From Pholiota molesta (lineage: Eukaryota > Basidiomycota > Agaricomycetes > Agaricales > Strophariaceae), in the NCBI GenBank assembly GCA_014925825.1, contig JACGCK010000133.1:1-64000 (forward strand): a DNA stretch of 64,000 nucleotides, given 5' to 3'. Under the pieces are notes generated by a model. That model saw only the letters and a list, made by a program, of their open reading frames with translations, did not search any database and had not been told where the DNA came from. Shown here piece by piece: positions 46,062-57,140 of the stretch (position 1 is its first letter; the number at the start of each line of letters is the position of its first letter). A program made the position numbers and the translations under genes.

Positions 46062-46837
46062 ACGGTAAGAAAATTATTGTTCGCTGGTTAGACGCGTGTC
46101 TTACTTGCTTTTGCCTTTTTCAGGATGAAGTCTGAGCGAAGAGAGCCTCGGATGACCATTTACCAGCAGAACATTTATTTTCGTTACCGGAAATTGCAAG
46201 ATAATGTTATGTTAACTGGCTCTCTAGCGTTGGACGTATTGGGTTACTATTTGAATAGTTATTGTTTCTGATTCTTGTACAATTCTTTTTGGGGCGCGCC
46301 CAGTTTCTTTATTCTTTTGAAATGTAAATCTTGTTCTATCAAAATCCCCTACATCAGAAGTTTCCCCATTTGCTTTTTTCTACTTGTACAAGTAGATTCA
46401 AGTAGAAATAAGCGCAAAAGTAGGTCCTCAAAAAAGCCAGGTACCCACGGCCAAAAAGCAGCCGTATTTACGTCTTCTCCTCTCCCAAAAGGGGTAAGAA
46501 TCAGTTGCAAAAGCGCCAGCACAGTGAGCACTCCTTCGAAGTGTGTTTACCTATGTCTCTCTGAGAGCAGTAAAACACATTCTGAGTTGAAATAGTGCAG
46601 AAATTTTGAAAATATTTCTCGAATTTTTTTGTCCCGCTTGCCACAAGCAAAAAAGCAGGAAAAAGTAGACAAGCAAATCGTGAACTTCCTGATGTATTAT
46701 AGATTGAGAGCTGGTGAAGCATGACTCTGTCGCTGGCGAACTCGATATCGATGATGATTTCAAGGCGTGGTAGGACATCTCTTCGAAGCGATTCAAGTAC
46801 AAATATTTACATCCCTAACAGGACACCTAGTATACCA
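46062..46837. other. 3' region of the secreted-protein gene and spacer before the hAT element
   Basis: Contains the likely 3' UTR intron (46064-46124). The remainder is AT-rich with no gene. Confidence 0.4.
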
Positions 46838-46845
46838 CCATCAGG

Positions 46846-47875
46846 CAGTGATGTGCCGGTTAGCTAACAGAGGACCCCCGAAAGCCCACTGGAAGCTATG
46901 TTTTGGAATCCGGCCATAAATTGCCAAATTTTTGGAGCATTTTTTTCTGAAAGTGATTGCGTTTGAGCGGAAACGTTCAAAACGATAGGTAACTCGGCGT
47001 GGGAAAATCCATAATCCGGCCATTGGGCGAAACATACCTCTGAGGGGGCATTCGGGGGTCCTGCTAACAGTTAGCACAGTTAATAACAGTTACAAATGGT
47101 TAGAGAACCGTTATCGACCATCAATAACCGTAACCAACCTACCACATATAGTAATGTTCGCTGACAGAGCAGGCGCGCTCACGTCGCGGTCGATGGGCGT
47201 GCAGTCGCGCTCTAGGCGCACTGCTTGCGCGCTGCGCTACTATTGCACGAGGGGCAGAGTAAGAAGTACGAATAGCAAGTCAATAAAGATGTTTAGCGCG
47301 TCAAGAAAAAGAACAATGGTTACATCTTATTCTACAAATTAGTAGAGCAGTGAATCTAACACAATAAGTACATTGTGCAGCCTACAGCTTGCACGGAGCG
47401 CGACAGAGGGCGCTCGACGGGTCGCTACCATTCTTCATCGACCTTCAGCTTTATCCCTCGCACCGCGCGCGCGGTGTCAATGGCTCACGTTTGTCGCATC
47501 CGCATCTGTCCGCCCCTCCCATACAGTAACAGCACCGTCAGCGCTGCCGCCCAAGGGCGCTTGAGCGGCCACCGCCGTTCGTCTCTCGCGCCGCGCATGT
47601 GGTGGCAGCGGCTCACGCCTGTTACGTCTGCGTTTGTCTGCACCTCTCGCACCGGGGGCGACAAGTGCTCCAGCGGGCCCAACGCACGCCGCGCACTTGC
47701 TGCGCGCAGGCGTGCTGGCAGTGTGTTAGTTTTTCACACTGTCACAAGTTCCTGCTGACCCTGGACTCAACTTGTGGGAAAGTTAGCTAACGCATAACTG
47801 TTACTAACTGTTATTAACTGTAACTGTTATCGTAACCTTAACTGCCCAGTTATGGTTATGACGCGCACATCACTG
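46846..47875. mobile_element. Non-autonomous hAT element, 1030 bp, host of a nested element
   Basis: The ends are CAGTGATGTGC and its inverse GCACATCACTG, flanked by a perfect 8-bp repeat CCATCAGG at 46838-46845 and 47876-47883. CAGTG-type ends with 8-bp duplications are classical for hAT. Near both ends the sequence is built of short GTTAGCTAAC / TAACTGTTA motifs, as expected for subterminal transposase-binding repeats. No transposase domain is visible. Confidence 0.87.
46871..47062. mobile_element. Miniature element of the AGGACCCC family, 192 bp, nested in the hAT element
   Basis: The ends are AGGACCCCCGAAAG and CTTTC-like GCATTCGGGGGTCCT, with perfect 8-bp flanking repeats GCTAACAG at 46863-46870 and 47063-47070. 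The termini match those of the 797-bp element at 29.4 kb, so both belong to one family. It inserted into an already resident hAT element, which dates it as the younger insertion. Confidence 0.85.
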
Positions 47876-47883
47876 CCATCAGG

Positions 47884-48934
47884 AGGAATCGGAGTCGTGC
47901 ATGCCCAAAATAAGTAGTAGGAGATCCGACATTGTTATAGATAGCAATTTCCAAAATAAGACCTTCTGTTATATTAAATTCGCAACTCTTACCCGGCGTG
48001 TCATAAACTCTGGCTCTCAAAGCACCTGAACTAAACTGCCCGTTTTTATTTCATGTTCTCGGAATCGCTTTCTTCATTCCGTTGTTCAGTGCGTGGGACT
48101 GTAATTCCTTAGGTCGATTTCTGCTCTCGCGCGCAACTGCGCATGTGGGGATTGTCGACTGAAGCTCTCATTTCCGAGCTGCTCGGATCCTGCACGTCGC
48201 CTGATCAAGCTTGTTCTGCGGCTGTCCTCCAGCTATCCTTGGAGCTTTAGCTGGTATGGAATGATTTTCGAATTCTGGAAACTGATACATCTCGTTAAGC
48301 GTATAGATTTTCCAGAGCGCGTCTGTAACACGAGTTAAATTCGAACACGTCTGTGGCATCGTGTTGATTATCAGGAGATAATTGATGAGTACGCTGGCCA
48401 TCAGTCAGCCAACTACAGAGGTAATTGGAAGTATCTTCATCGCATAGCGTTATTGGTTAGCGGGATTGCGGCGGAACCGATGGCCTTATAGGTGACTTTA
48501 TCATCGCTTTCGAACCCAATTCATCCTGCAATGATTGGGCGGTGGAGAGCAAGTACAAGCTTCGGCGACTCGGAACCGTGCGACATCAAATCTCCGGCAC
48601 CTGTTCCTCAAGGACGCGGTTCCGAGAGATGACACGACGCAGTCTGTGTGGCCATGTTAGGACCTTTCACGAGGGGAAGGATTCAAAACTGATAAAACCA
48701 TCCCTCTCGCACGACCACTCCATCCTTCATCCCTTTACCGAAATCTACAACAAGCATCACCACATTCAACACCTTGTCTCGAAAGGAGCCTCAGGCTCCA
48801 ATACCGACACGCCGACACCGTCGCCCGTTCTCATCAAGGGTTTCTTGGGTACGTCGGCCGAAGGCAGATCACGTCTTCTTATTACGGCGCCTAATTGCAT
48901 CATTCCCCATACTTCCCCCTTCTCTAGATTAGAT
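47884..48934 (+). other. Intergenic, promoter/5' UTR of the DUF6699 gene
   Basis: The last 250 bp are pyrimidine-rich (CATCCTTCATCCCTTTACCG) and end TTCTCTAGATTAGAT before the ATG. No other gene is seen. Confidence 0.35.
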
Positions 48935-49705
48935 ATGCCCGGGCTCACCCAAACGCAATACGAAGGCGATGGTCAGCGGGATCATGCGCGCCTGAAGGAC
49001 AGGCGGTCTACGCAAAGCGGGCGCGCGGGAGCGCCTCGTGTTGCAGACAGTCGACATGACTCATACGCCGTCGCAGGCCATCGAGTGGCACAGACAACGG
49101 GATACGGAATTAACGAGCCGCAGTGGACTGAGGGCCCTCCGCCTCTCATATTCCGCCAGTCGCCTTACGCCCGGGTGCCGTTGCCACCCCTCGCATACGG
49201 TCGTCCAATCACGATCAACCCATTACTTTCCCCAGACGGTCCAGCCTCCCTCATCTGGACGATCTGTCAAAATCCCATCGGTGCTGCCTGCACGTCCGGT
49301 CTATCACACCGAGACCAGTATCACTGGAAATCTCTCCCCGCGACGAATGTTCCTAACATTATCTCACTCACCATCGTAGTCGAGCCCTTTCCAACGCCGA
49401 TTGTCGTTCTGCCTACAAAGGGTATAATCACTGTCTGGGACGTGCTCGCTGCGATATATAATGGTGTTCGTCGTGGCGCTACGGAGCTCTTCAATGCAGA
49501 TAGTCGGGTCTCTGAGCAAGTTATGTGGTCCGCTCCACCCGTTTCGAGTACGCTTTTCGTGCAACGTCCTACGTTGGGTGACGACGAGGTATGCTCCGTA
49601 GTTCGCTCATACATGGGCTTCCAAACACGCTGGGTCGGATTGACGCCCAGCCCGACGGATGTCGATGTCTGGATCTTGCGCACGAAACCTCTCGTCCTAC
49701 GTTAA
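48935..49705 (+). CDS. DUF6699-type protein
   Basis: Single-exon 256-aa reading. The N-terminal 110 residues are polar and probably disordered. The rest has the order of the fungal DUF6699 domain: LAYGRPITINPLLSPDG, then LIWTICQNP, a strand with ISLTIVVEPFPTPIVVLP, then GIITVWDVLAAIYNGVRR, and a C-terminal RWVGLTPSPTDVDVWILRTK. I chose the ATG at 48935 because the in-frame sequence upstream looks like 5' UTR; a longer frame reaches back to 48542. The biochemical role of the family is unknown. Confidence 0.68.
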   Translation: MPGLTQTQYEGDGQRDHARLKDRRSTQSGRAGAPRVADSRHDSYAVAGHRVAQTTGYGINEPQWTEGPPPLIFRQSPYARVPLPPLAYGRPITINPLLSPDGPASLIWTICQNPIGAACTSGLSHRDQYHWKSLPATNVPNIISLTIVVEPFPTPIVVLPTKGIITVWDVLAAIYNGVRRGATELFNADSRVSEQVMWSAPPVSSTLFVQRPTLGDDEVCSVVRSYMGFQTRWVGLTPSPTDVDVWILRTKPLVLR

Positions 49706-50409
49706 CTGAAGTGACGTACTCCTGTCGTGTCTATTCACGCTTCTCATGTCCTGGCAATTTGCCTCATCGATCGGAAGGTTCTGGGTAACCAGCGCCCTAG
49801 GACTGCGATCCCATATTTATCGGTTCGCCACCGACATCCAGCTCTGATATACTTCGACATATAGGGCGATGTACTCGGCGGATCGTCCGTCTCCAGTCCA
49901 TTCGCTGACTGTAAACACTCATCACATCTATTCCACATCCGGACAGCATCTGGACACATGGTCCAAGGGTTCTAAACAGGATTTTAGTAGATCGTAGTTG
50001 TTTCAACTCGTGCTCTCTAAGGGGCGCTCAAATTTCTTTAGAAGGTAGTCAGTCTTCTACCGTTAAAGTCAATAAGCTTTGTATGTATGTGTAATTACCT
50101 TATGCCAAAGATCGCAACCAATATCATTATGTGTTCTTGAACTTTCCATGTTATCTCATATTCCATCTCTGCGCACGCTTTCCAAAATAGTAGGTAAATA
50201 ACGAGTTGTTTATGATATTCTGACCGCGTCATCGAATGTGCTCATAAGAGACGTAAATATGAAGACCGAGATATTCCTTCAATTGTCTAGTGTATGGTAT
50301 GGCTCTTAAATTATTAGGAAAGGGCTGGGAGTGTACGGTCGACTCGTCTGTCCAAAGTGCATTATTCAATGGAACTGGGATGGGAGAACAAGACAAACAC
50401 CGCGATCAT
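49706..50409. other. Intergenic between the DUF6699 gene and tRNA-Leu
   Basis: No coding frame with features. It separates a protein gene from a Pol III gene. Confidence 0.35.
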
Positions 50410-50512
50410 GGCAATGTGGCCGAGTGGTCTAAGGCGCTGGAATTAGGCGAGGTTATACCTTCCATAGTTATATCCAGTCCGAAAGGGCGCGAGTTCGAAC
50501 CTCGCCGTTGTC
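50410..50512 (+). tRNA. tRNA-Leu(TAG) with an intron of about 24 nt
   Basis: The acceptor GGCAATG pairs with CGTTGTC. The D arm is TGGCCGAGTGGTCTAAGGC, the anticodon stem CTGGA/TCCAG with anticodon TAG, followed by an intron after position 37. A long class-II variable arm and T arm GCGAG/CTCGC with loop TTCGAAC complete it. Any open frame here is only a tRNA shadow. Confidence 0.87.
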
Positions 50513-51114
50513 AAGTTCTTATGTTTTGAGTGCTCGAAGTTTGTTTTTGGGGCCTGTCGAATTTCCCAAATCATCATCTAAGTCTTGTGACACTCTTATT
50601 ACTCAACATCTGCGTATTTACCTCGAACGAAGTATAAAAGTACATTGGAATCAGCAAGGCAGACGCGGATGTCAGGAATCGCCTCACTGAGCTTGCTAAA
50701 CGGAGTGTGCTTGGGCTTCGCAGTACTTCATGTACAACAACGTGCGTTGCATATTTTGATGCATCTCATGATGTTTTTTTGAAACCAATTTGACCGTAGA
50801 CATGCCAAATCACTTGTGAGCAACATGATCTCATCTCCGACTACGAGTTCTGCGCCATGTTCGAGGCAGATTTCACGATGTTACCTACAGGCAATTCAAG
50901 CAAAAGTAGCGGACGTCGTCAATGCATCATCACGCAAATCAATTGGACATGAAGATTGTCTACATAGGCAGTAGCCCTCAATAGATAAATACCCATTCCA
51001 TATAACACTCGATGAGACCTCTCCAAGGATTAATAATTTACATATATATCCTTAAAATCTTTAGCAGAATCAGTTTATTGTTGATAGCGTTGGCGAATAC
51101 ATCCCTGAGTTACG
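50513..51114. other. Intergenic between tRNA-Leu and the divergent NACHT gene
   Basis: AT-rich, no frame of note. The tRNA should terminate within GTTTTTGGGG-type T runs just downstream (50543). The rest is the 3' flank of the minus-strand NACHT gene. Confidence 0.35.
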
Positions 51115-53750
51115 TTAGGTCTTCTTCTTGAGACGTAAGCCAGGAGGAATTCCAGACGGAGCGACATTTCTGTCGGCTTCTGCCTTTGCCTCGCACCATA
51201 TACAAAGGTCGTAATCACGTCTGTGAATATGCTCTCCATGCGGGATATCATGTTTCTGGAGACGTATTGGAAAGAGACATTAGCACGAATGTATAGATTG
51301 AGAATTGAATGTTATGGCTGGACGAACCTTCATAAAATCTAAGCACTTGACCGCAAGCTTCGTTAATCTAGACTTCCATTGACCACGTCTTGACCCGGTC
51401 ATTACAAACCGATCGTTACGACTGAACTGGAGGGATGCTAACAATCCTCTCAGCGCCTGTTCGAGAACATCGACTCTTGCTGCCTTTGGGAGCACGCAGG
51501 AAAGTGTATCGAGGGCAGCGTCGCAGGATAGTGACCATTCACCATTCCGGCTATATGCGTAACATCAGCGAACGTCTTCGGTACTAGGGTTAAGTATTCT
51601 TACTCACTTTTTTACAAGGAAGTTGGCAAGCGTGCTCGCGAATTTTCCATACGTCATTTCGTTCACCAGATAGACGCCCGCGTGTTCAGGCTCAGTTGCA
51701 AAGCGACTCATTAGGATGTTCATATATGAATCTGACGACATCCAAAATATTAATCGGTCGCGAGAAAATGGCACATGTACTCCATGAACGTCCTCGATGA
51801 TGTCCAACATTCGTACCTCTCGATAGGTAGCCAAGGTTGCGAACATGGCACACAAGTCCTCCTGAATGACAGAGGCTGAACGTATTATAATCCCTACGAG
51901 GCAAGAGAAGAAAGTTCCCGCATGATAGCGGAGGAGCACCTGGAAGGGATCGTTGTCATGCTGAAACGGAATATGGAATGAGAATAATTAAATTTAAGAT
52001 GTTCACGTGGTTTCGTACCTCGTTATCGAGCCAGCGCATAAAATGATCCAACTCCTGCGCTAGTTCAGAGTATATTCGTGGAGCCACGGAGTCTTTTTGG
52101 CCGTCGATGTTACACACTGTGGACGTGAGATCAAGACCATACAGCGCATCCATAAGCTCTTCGGATAACTCGGAGCATCTTGAATGGTACAGCACTGAAT
52201 AAACTCGGTGAGCGGGAGCCAGCCTATTGTCTATCAACGAAACGCTCGTCAATTTTTTATACGTCGAGATATCTTTCGGACTCACTGGGTTCCTTGCTTA
52301 GGTTTCGGCTGATACATGTTGCAATTCTCGCGTGTGCCTTCTTATAGTCGATAAAGAACTTGCCAGAACGAGACTGATCGAATAGGTAGTCGGATAATGA
52401 GGCATGATGAAGGCGAAGCAAGCCCTCGGATTCGGGGACAAAAACAAGCGCATGAAGGTCGCCGAGAATGATAGAGATATCTCCTGGTCGATGTCCGAAG
52501 ATCGCCTCTACGGCCTGCAGTGAGAGATCAGAGATTTCCGGGAGGAGGTCAAGGGTGGAGTGTAGAATGACATAAGCAATGATTTCCAGCGCATTTGCGA
52601 TAAGATCATCGTCAATGGACTCGAGGATACCGCCGTATAGGGCATCTAACTCGGCAAATGGCGTGTTGTTTCCCGCTGGCGACAGTCCGATAATTATATC
52701 CAGCCGATCTAGAGGTCGATGGCGGGTCGAGTCGACAAATTTGATTACGGTCGACGCGTAAATAAACTGTCCCGAAGCTTTCTGTACAAGCAGTGTTAGA
52801 TGCGTCGTACTTGGCCACTGAGCCGGTATAAACCTCTTCGATGGGTGTTTGTATTTAATTTCGTCGAATTTATCGCGTAAAAATACTTTTATGTCTGCAT
52901 CTGGCTGATAGGACGCATCCAGCGCCAACCCTGATACCCGAAGCATATTGTTTCCAGTATGAAAAGAGTCACGAATGTCTTGTTCGGGGCGACTGGCGAT
53001 CAAAACGTAGACTGGAAGGTTGAATCGTTGGATAGAGTGTAGAAGCGCGTCAAGGATCGCCGAACGAGCATTTAGCCCCCCGCATTCATCCATTCCATCG
53101 ATGAGCATCAGCATAGGTACCCGTGTTCCTTTGATAGCCAACGAAGCGGCTTTGAGCGGTCGAACAATCAAGTATTCGACTTGTGTGGCAAGTGACAGGG
53201 AAAAGATAGTCGCATCGGAATTGATGGTGTTAAAGATATATTCGGCAGTCTCAGGGATAGAGAATATAAGCTGGTAGATGAGGGTTGGAATAAGATATGT
53301 CTTCTCGTTGCGCATGGGCACGGTGCGCGAAAAGAAAAAGCTAGCTGCTAAAATCCCGGCTGCCTGACATAGCTCTGCAATCGTTTGCGCAATCGCAGAT
53401 TTCCCTGATCCAGCAGGTCCATAGAGCCAAAGAAACAGCCTCTCGGTATTCGGATCCTTGATCCACTCCATAATCTCCTTCAGTATAGATTCGCGGGTCC
53501 TTGGATGGCATTTCGGGGCATCGTAGCGTTCCTCGGAATTGTGGAATGCACCAGGCGCAATATATCTGACGAGTTTGTCTAAGGCTATTACAAGGATCTT
53601 TAGGGCGAATTTTTGAAAGAAAGAGGGCCACATACCGAGCTGGCGTTGGTCCGCACCATTGATATGCGAATGGTAATGATCGTGATGATCGTGATGAACA
53701 GCAGTGAAAGTGCCCCCTTCGATGGTGATATCGTGAGCGTTGCTAAACAT
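51115..53750 (-). CDS. NACHT-domain STAND NTPase, divergent paralogue with His-rich leader
   Basis: Predicted 780-aa protein. Exons (minus) 53750-53636, 53584-52286, 52230-52019, 51960-51608, 51550-51328, 51255-51115; every junction closes in frame. The leader is MFSNAHDITIEGGTFTAV followed by a run rich in His and Asp (HHDHHDHYHSH). Walker A GPAGSGKSAIAQT lies near 94-106 and Walker B LMLIDGMDE about 100 residues later, then VLIASRPEQDI. The C-terminus carries a Cys/His module (HDIPHGEHIH...CIWCEAK) and a lysine-rich end (RLKKKT), the same plan as the other copies despite strong divergence. The first intron, 51 nt, is inferred from the phase-1 junction shared with copies 1 and 2; reading through it is also open. 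No WD40 or ankyrin repeats. Confidence 0.88.
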
Positions 53751-54179
53751 GATGAATGTCGATGAATGCTGGCGCTGATCCAGCACTTGGGATGTATTAA
53801 GAACACTGCGAGGACCCAACTGGAGTCAGGCGTTTTTGAGGCTACAACGAATGGTAAGTTGGTGGATGCGACGATGTTGTGTGCGGTGTTTGTGTTTGGT
53901 TGCGTTCTGACAGAAATTCGCACGCATGTCGACAAAATCCTTGCGCGTCCTTCCACGCGAACTTTGCTTGTGGCTTTTATGCGGTTTCGCTTGCATTGAA
54001 ATTTTTAAATTCAATCCTTTGCCAAAATTACAGCGTGAAACTCCATTAAATATATTGAAAACACCTATGAAATGAGTAACATTGCAACAGCGTAAATATC
54101 AGATGATCATACTTTTGTACTTACTACATGGAACGCACGAGGGTATCAATGAGATTATACAGAAGAGAAATATATGACA
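53751..54179 (-). promoter_or_regulatory. Promoter region of the divergent NACHT gene
   Basis: Lies between the NACHT start and the 3' end of the zinc-finger gene. No gene of its own. A minus-strand CT-rich block is lacking here, unlike the other NACHT promoters. Confidence 0.3.
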
Positions 54180-55237
54180 TTACATGGGATGTCCTTGACC
54201 ATTATCTGCCCTTAGAAACCCAAAGCGGTTGACATATGTCACGGGTTGCTCAAAGTCATGGGCCGCTATAAGATGGAGGCGTAGCGAATCCTTATAGCCA
54301 TAGATCCCGCCCGACTTGCTTTTCTTGCTCTTACAGTCCGGAACCGGACACACGAAGCACACCATGTGCGACATAATATGGCTCTCGAGGGTTTTTCGCA
54401 TCACTTTCGAGGCGCATCCGGGCCATGGACAATCCACTCTAACATCCTTCTGCTTCGAAGCGCATGTGCGCACAGGCCCGATCAGATGCGCCGTCTCCTT
54501 GTCGCGAATATGGATTTGGACGTCGTGAATACTGGACAATACGGACCCACACGGCCCATGGGATGCTGGAAGGCGACACATAACGCCGTTGGGAGAAATG
54601 GAATCAGTGAGCTGCAGGTGCTCCGTCGAAACGGGGGTCGAAGGAGTTGATGAATCCGTACGGATGGAGTCTTCAGAAGATGTGGCATCTTCCATGATCA
54701 CGTCTGTTTCTTCAAGAGTTCCTGGCGTTGGCTCAAGAGGTGCTGAAAGACTAGGCGAGCAGTCGGAATGGTAGTCGGGGTTGGCGTTCGCGGTGGCCGT
54801 AAACTTGTTGTCTTGACACGTTATAGGGTGGGATTCTTGGATGGGCGCCTCAGCACACAGCGGAGTCCCCCAACCCACGGAAAGCTCCGGTTCGCGCTCG
54901 AGCTCCACATCCGCGCCACCGAGGTCCAACTCATAGGTGGCATTGCGCGTGGGCGCAGGTATAATATCATCGTAGATAACTGCGCGTCGGAACTGCGCAG
55001 GTGCCTCAGCCCACAGTGCAGCCAGCGTACTTGGGTATGGCTCGGCCTCGCGTTCATGGGCAATGGCGCGTCGCAGTGCTTGGATCTCCCTCTCAATCTT
55101 CTCGTAAGGCTCGCGTTCGTCGTAAATAATGAAGTCCTCCACCGGGACTGATGCACTGAAAACAAAATATATGAGATGTACATTTTCTAAGAGGAAGAAT
55201 GAACGTACGGCAGAGGGAAGGCATTGAAGGTAAGCAT
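54180..55237 (-). CDS. C2H2-like zinc-finger protein
   Basis: Two exons (minus) 55237-55209 and 55155-54180, split by a 53-nt intron, give about 334 aa. The short first exon reads MLTFNAFPLP and joins in frame. The middle is acidic and rich in Ser/Thr/Pro. Near the C-terminus are two zinc-finger-like units: CPWPGC followed by HIMSH, and CPVPDC followed by HLIAAH with an expanded loop. A weaker unit with CRLPASHGPC precedes them. Nucleic-acid binding is likely, but the spacing is not classical, so protein or RNA binding is also possible. Confidence 0.68.
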
Positions 55238-55957
55238 TTCACCGAGGCAGAGCGGGAATATATGGTTTATCGCTGACAATGAGTTGGACAGCGTATATAT
55301 ACCGTTCACCTACAAGTTGTGGCCCCCAGCTTATCTAAGTGTGGCCCGAGAATTGCACAATTAGTGGCAATTTCCGGTGCTTTGGGGCCTCTCGAAGAGC
55401 TCGGAAGGCAACAGAAAGCAAGCAATAATATTTGTTGCATCAATACTGGACAAATGCGACCAGCACTAGGGTGTATGACGCCTCAAAAAAACTCGAGATG
55501 CGTGACGAAGAAGCGTCGCGTTTTCAACATTCATTCTCGCCAGAGTCCATTTACGTGCTCCCAGTCGCGCGTTTGATGCCACATTTCGAGCTTCCCAGAT
55601 GCATCACCCCAACGAGCCGCCATACAGATGCTGAGGATGGCCATCTATAGCGTCGGCGCTTCCACTAACATCGACTCCTCAAAAATATCTGAATTCGGTC
55701 TGAATCTCTCGCAGAATTTTGTGGACGGGTGTGCTACGCGATCGTCTCGACAGCGCAAACCCCTGGCCCTGTAACGAATGCGACAGCGAGCAGCGCAACC
55801 ACCGCCGAAAGCTCAGGCGGGACAAGACCCGAAGGTTTCAGACACCTCGGTGGATGGTTTTCTGAACATCAATATAGTATCGTCGATATCACGCAGAACG
55901 ACTTACCGTATATGCACCGTTTCCTATCCCACCGCCCCGATCGACATCGTCCAAACC

Positions 55958-56033
55958 CCGCCCACAGCCAAAGCGTCTGCGCGGCGCGGAAGCTACATTG
56001 ATGCGGCGTTCTTTGCACACGCAGACGGTACGG
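55958..56033 (-). repeat. Cassette signature, copy 7
   Basis: Minus-strand copy (plus reads AAAGCGTCTGCGCGGCGCGG, later GGCGTTCTTTGCACACGCAG). One base short in the middle relative to other copies. Confidence 0.55.
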
Positions 56034-56404
56034 TGTGGCGAGGGTCTGAGTGGTCGGTCACTATGGAGGGCGTAGTGGACGTCTGACGCTGGGGTATGAA
56101 TGCTGGTATTGGCAATGGAGGCTCAGGCGGAGGTGTTGGCGGCGGTGCAGCGGCGCCATGAAGGGTGTTAGAACAGTGGATGACCACGGACCGCACGAGA
56201 TGTGCTAGATTAGGGATGGGCCGTCCTTGTGGGCGGAGGGCATGTGGACGTCTATGAAACGCATGAACGCGAGTACGAAAGTTTCTGACAAGTCTCAGCC
56301 TTTTCGAATGTGAGCATATGTGAGATATCATCGATACCATGCAGAACGACTTACTGTATACGCATCCTTCCTATTTCAACACCCCCCGAGTCCAACATGA
56401 TCTG

Positions 56405-56485
56405 AGCCTCGCCTACAGCCCAAGCGTCTCCGCGCCGCAGAAGCTGCATTACTCGCGGCGTTCTTTGAACGCGCAGATGGTATAG
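56405..56485 (-). repeat. Cassette signature, copy 8
   Basis: Minus-strand copy (plus reads AAGCGTCTCCGCGCCGCAGA, later CGGCGTTCTTTGAACGCGCA). Confidence 0.55.
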
Positions 56486-57067
56486 TGAGGCGCGGGTCCT
56501 GGCTGGATGCAGTGGTAGCACCGTCGGCTGTTGCATCGGTGTCTGTGCTCACCACGGCCGCTCGCTCTTTCGTATACAACTTACTCCACCACTACGCAAG
56601 CGCGTGCTGATTTCGTCGGATGTGTTACGAGGTGGTGTTTTCTGGGCTGTCGATGCACGGTCGGTCTTCGTCTGCAAGGACAAGGACAAGGCTTTCCGAC
56701 GCTGTTGTTCAAATGGAAGGACACCGACCAGAAGTAGACATACATACAACGCCAGGGAGGGCATATGCAGAGTGCCCGATAACAGAACACCCCACGCGCC
56801 CGCACTATGCTCATCTATACTGCCTTCCAAGGCTACCCGCGTATGTTCAGCAAGAGAGCAAGAGCAGGGGCGATGCACGATCGAAGGAGTATCGATGGCG
56901 TCCTTCGTGCTTGCGCAGCACCGTCGATCGCGGGTTGCGGGATTGGAGAGCTGTTAGAGGATAGGTTCAGAGGAGAAATAGCCGGAAAGGATACGGAAAA
57001 AACGAATGGATGAGGACGTGGCGTACCTTTTGAATCGTATATCAATGTTGCGTGACACCCGAGCTTG

Positions 57068-57140
57068 ACTGCCACTTGAGGCGTCTGCGCGCCGCAGATG
57101 CTGTGATATATACTGCATTCCTTGTACACGCAGACGGTGG
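57068..57140 (-). repeat. Cassette signature, copy 9 (end of an orphan cassette)
   Basis: Minus-strand copy (plus reads GGCGTCTGCGCGCCGCAGAT). It lies at the expected distance from the orphan NACHT 3' flank at 58.3 kb. Confidence 0.55.

Larger units (their letters stand above)
55238..57067. other. Degenerate region with two signature copies
   Basis: Aside from signature copies 7 and 8, frames of 80-120 codons overlap on both strands without domains. TATATATACCGTTCACC near 55295 may be a TATA-like element for the zinc-finger gene or unrelated. Confidence 0.35.

Noticed and set aside
50290..50529. 79-codon frame across the tRNA-Leu gene
   Set aside because: It translates the tRNA itself.
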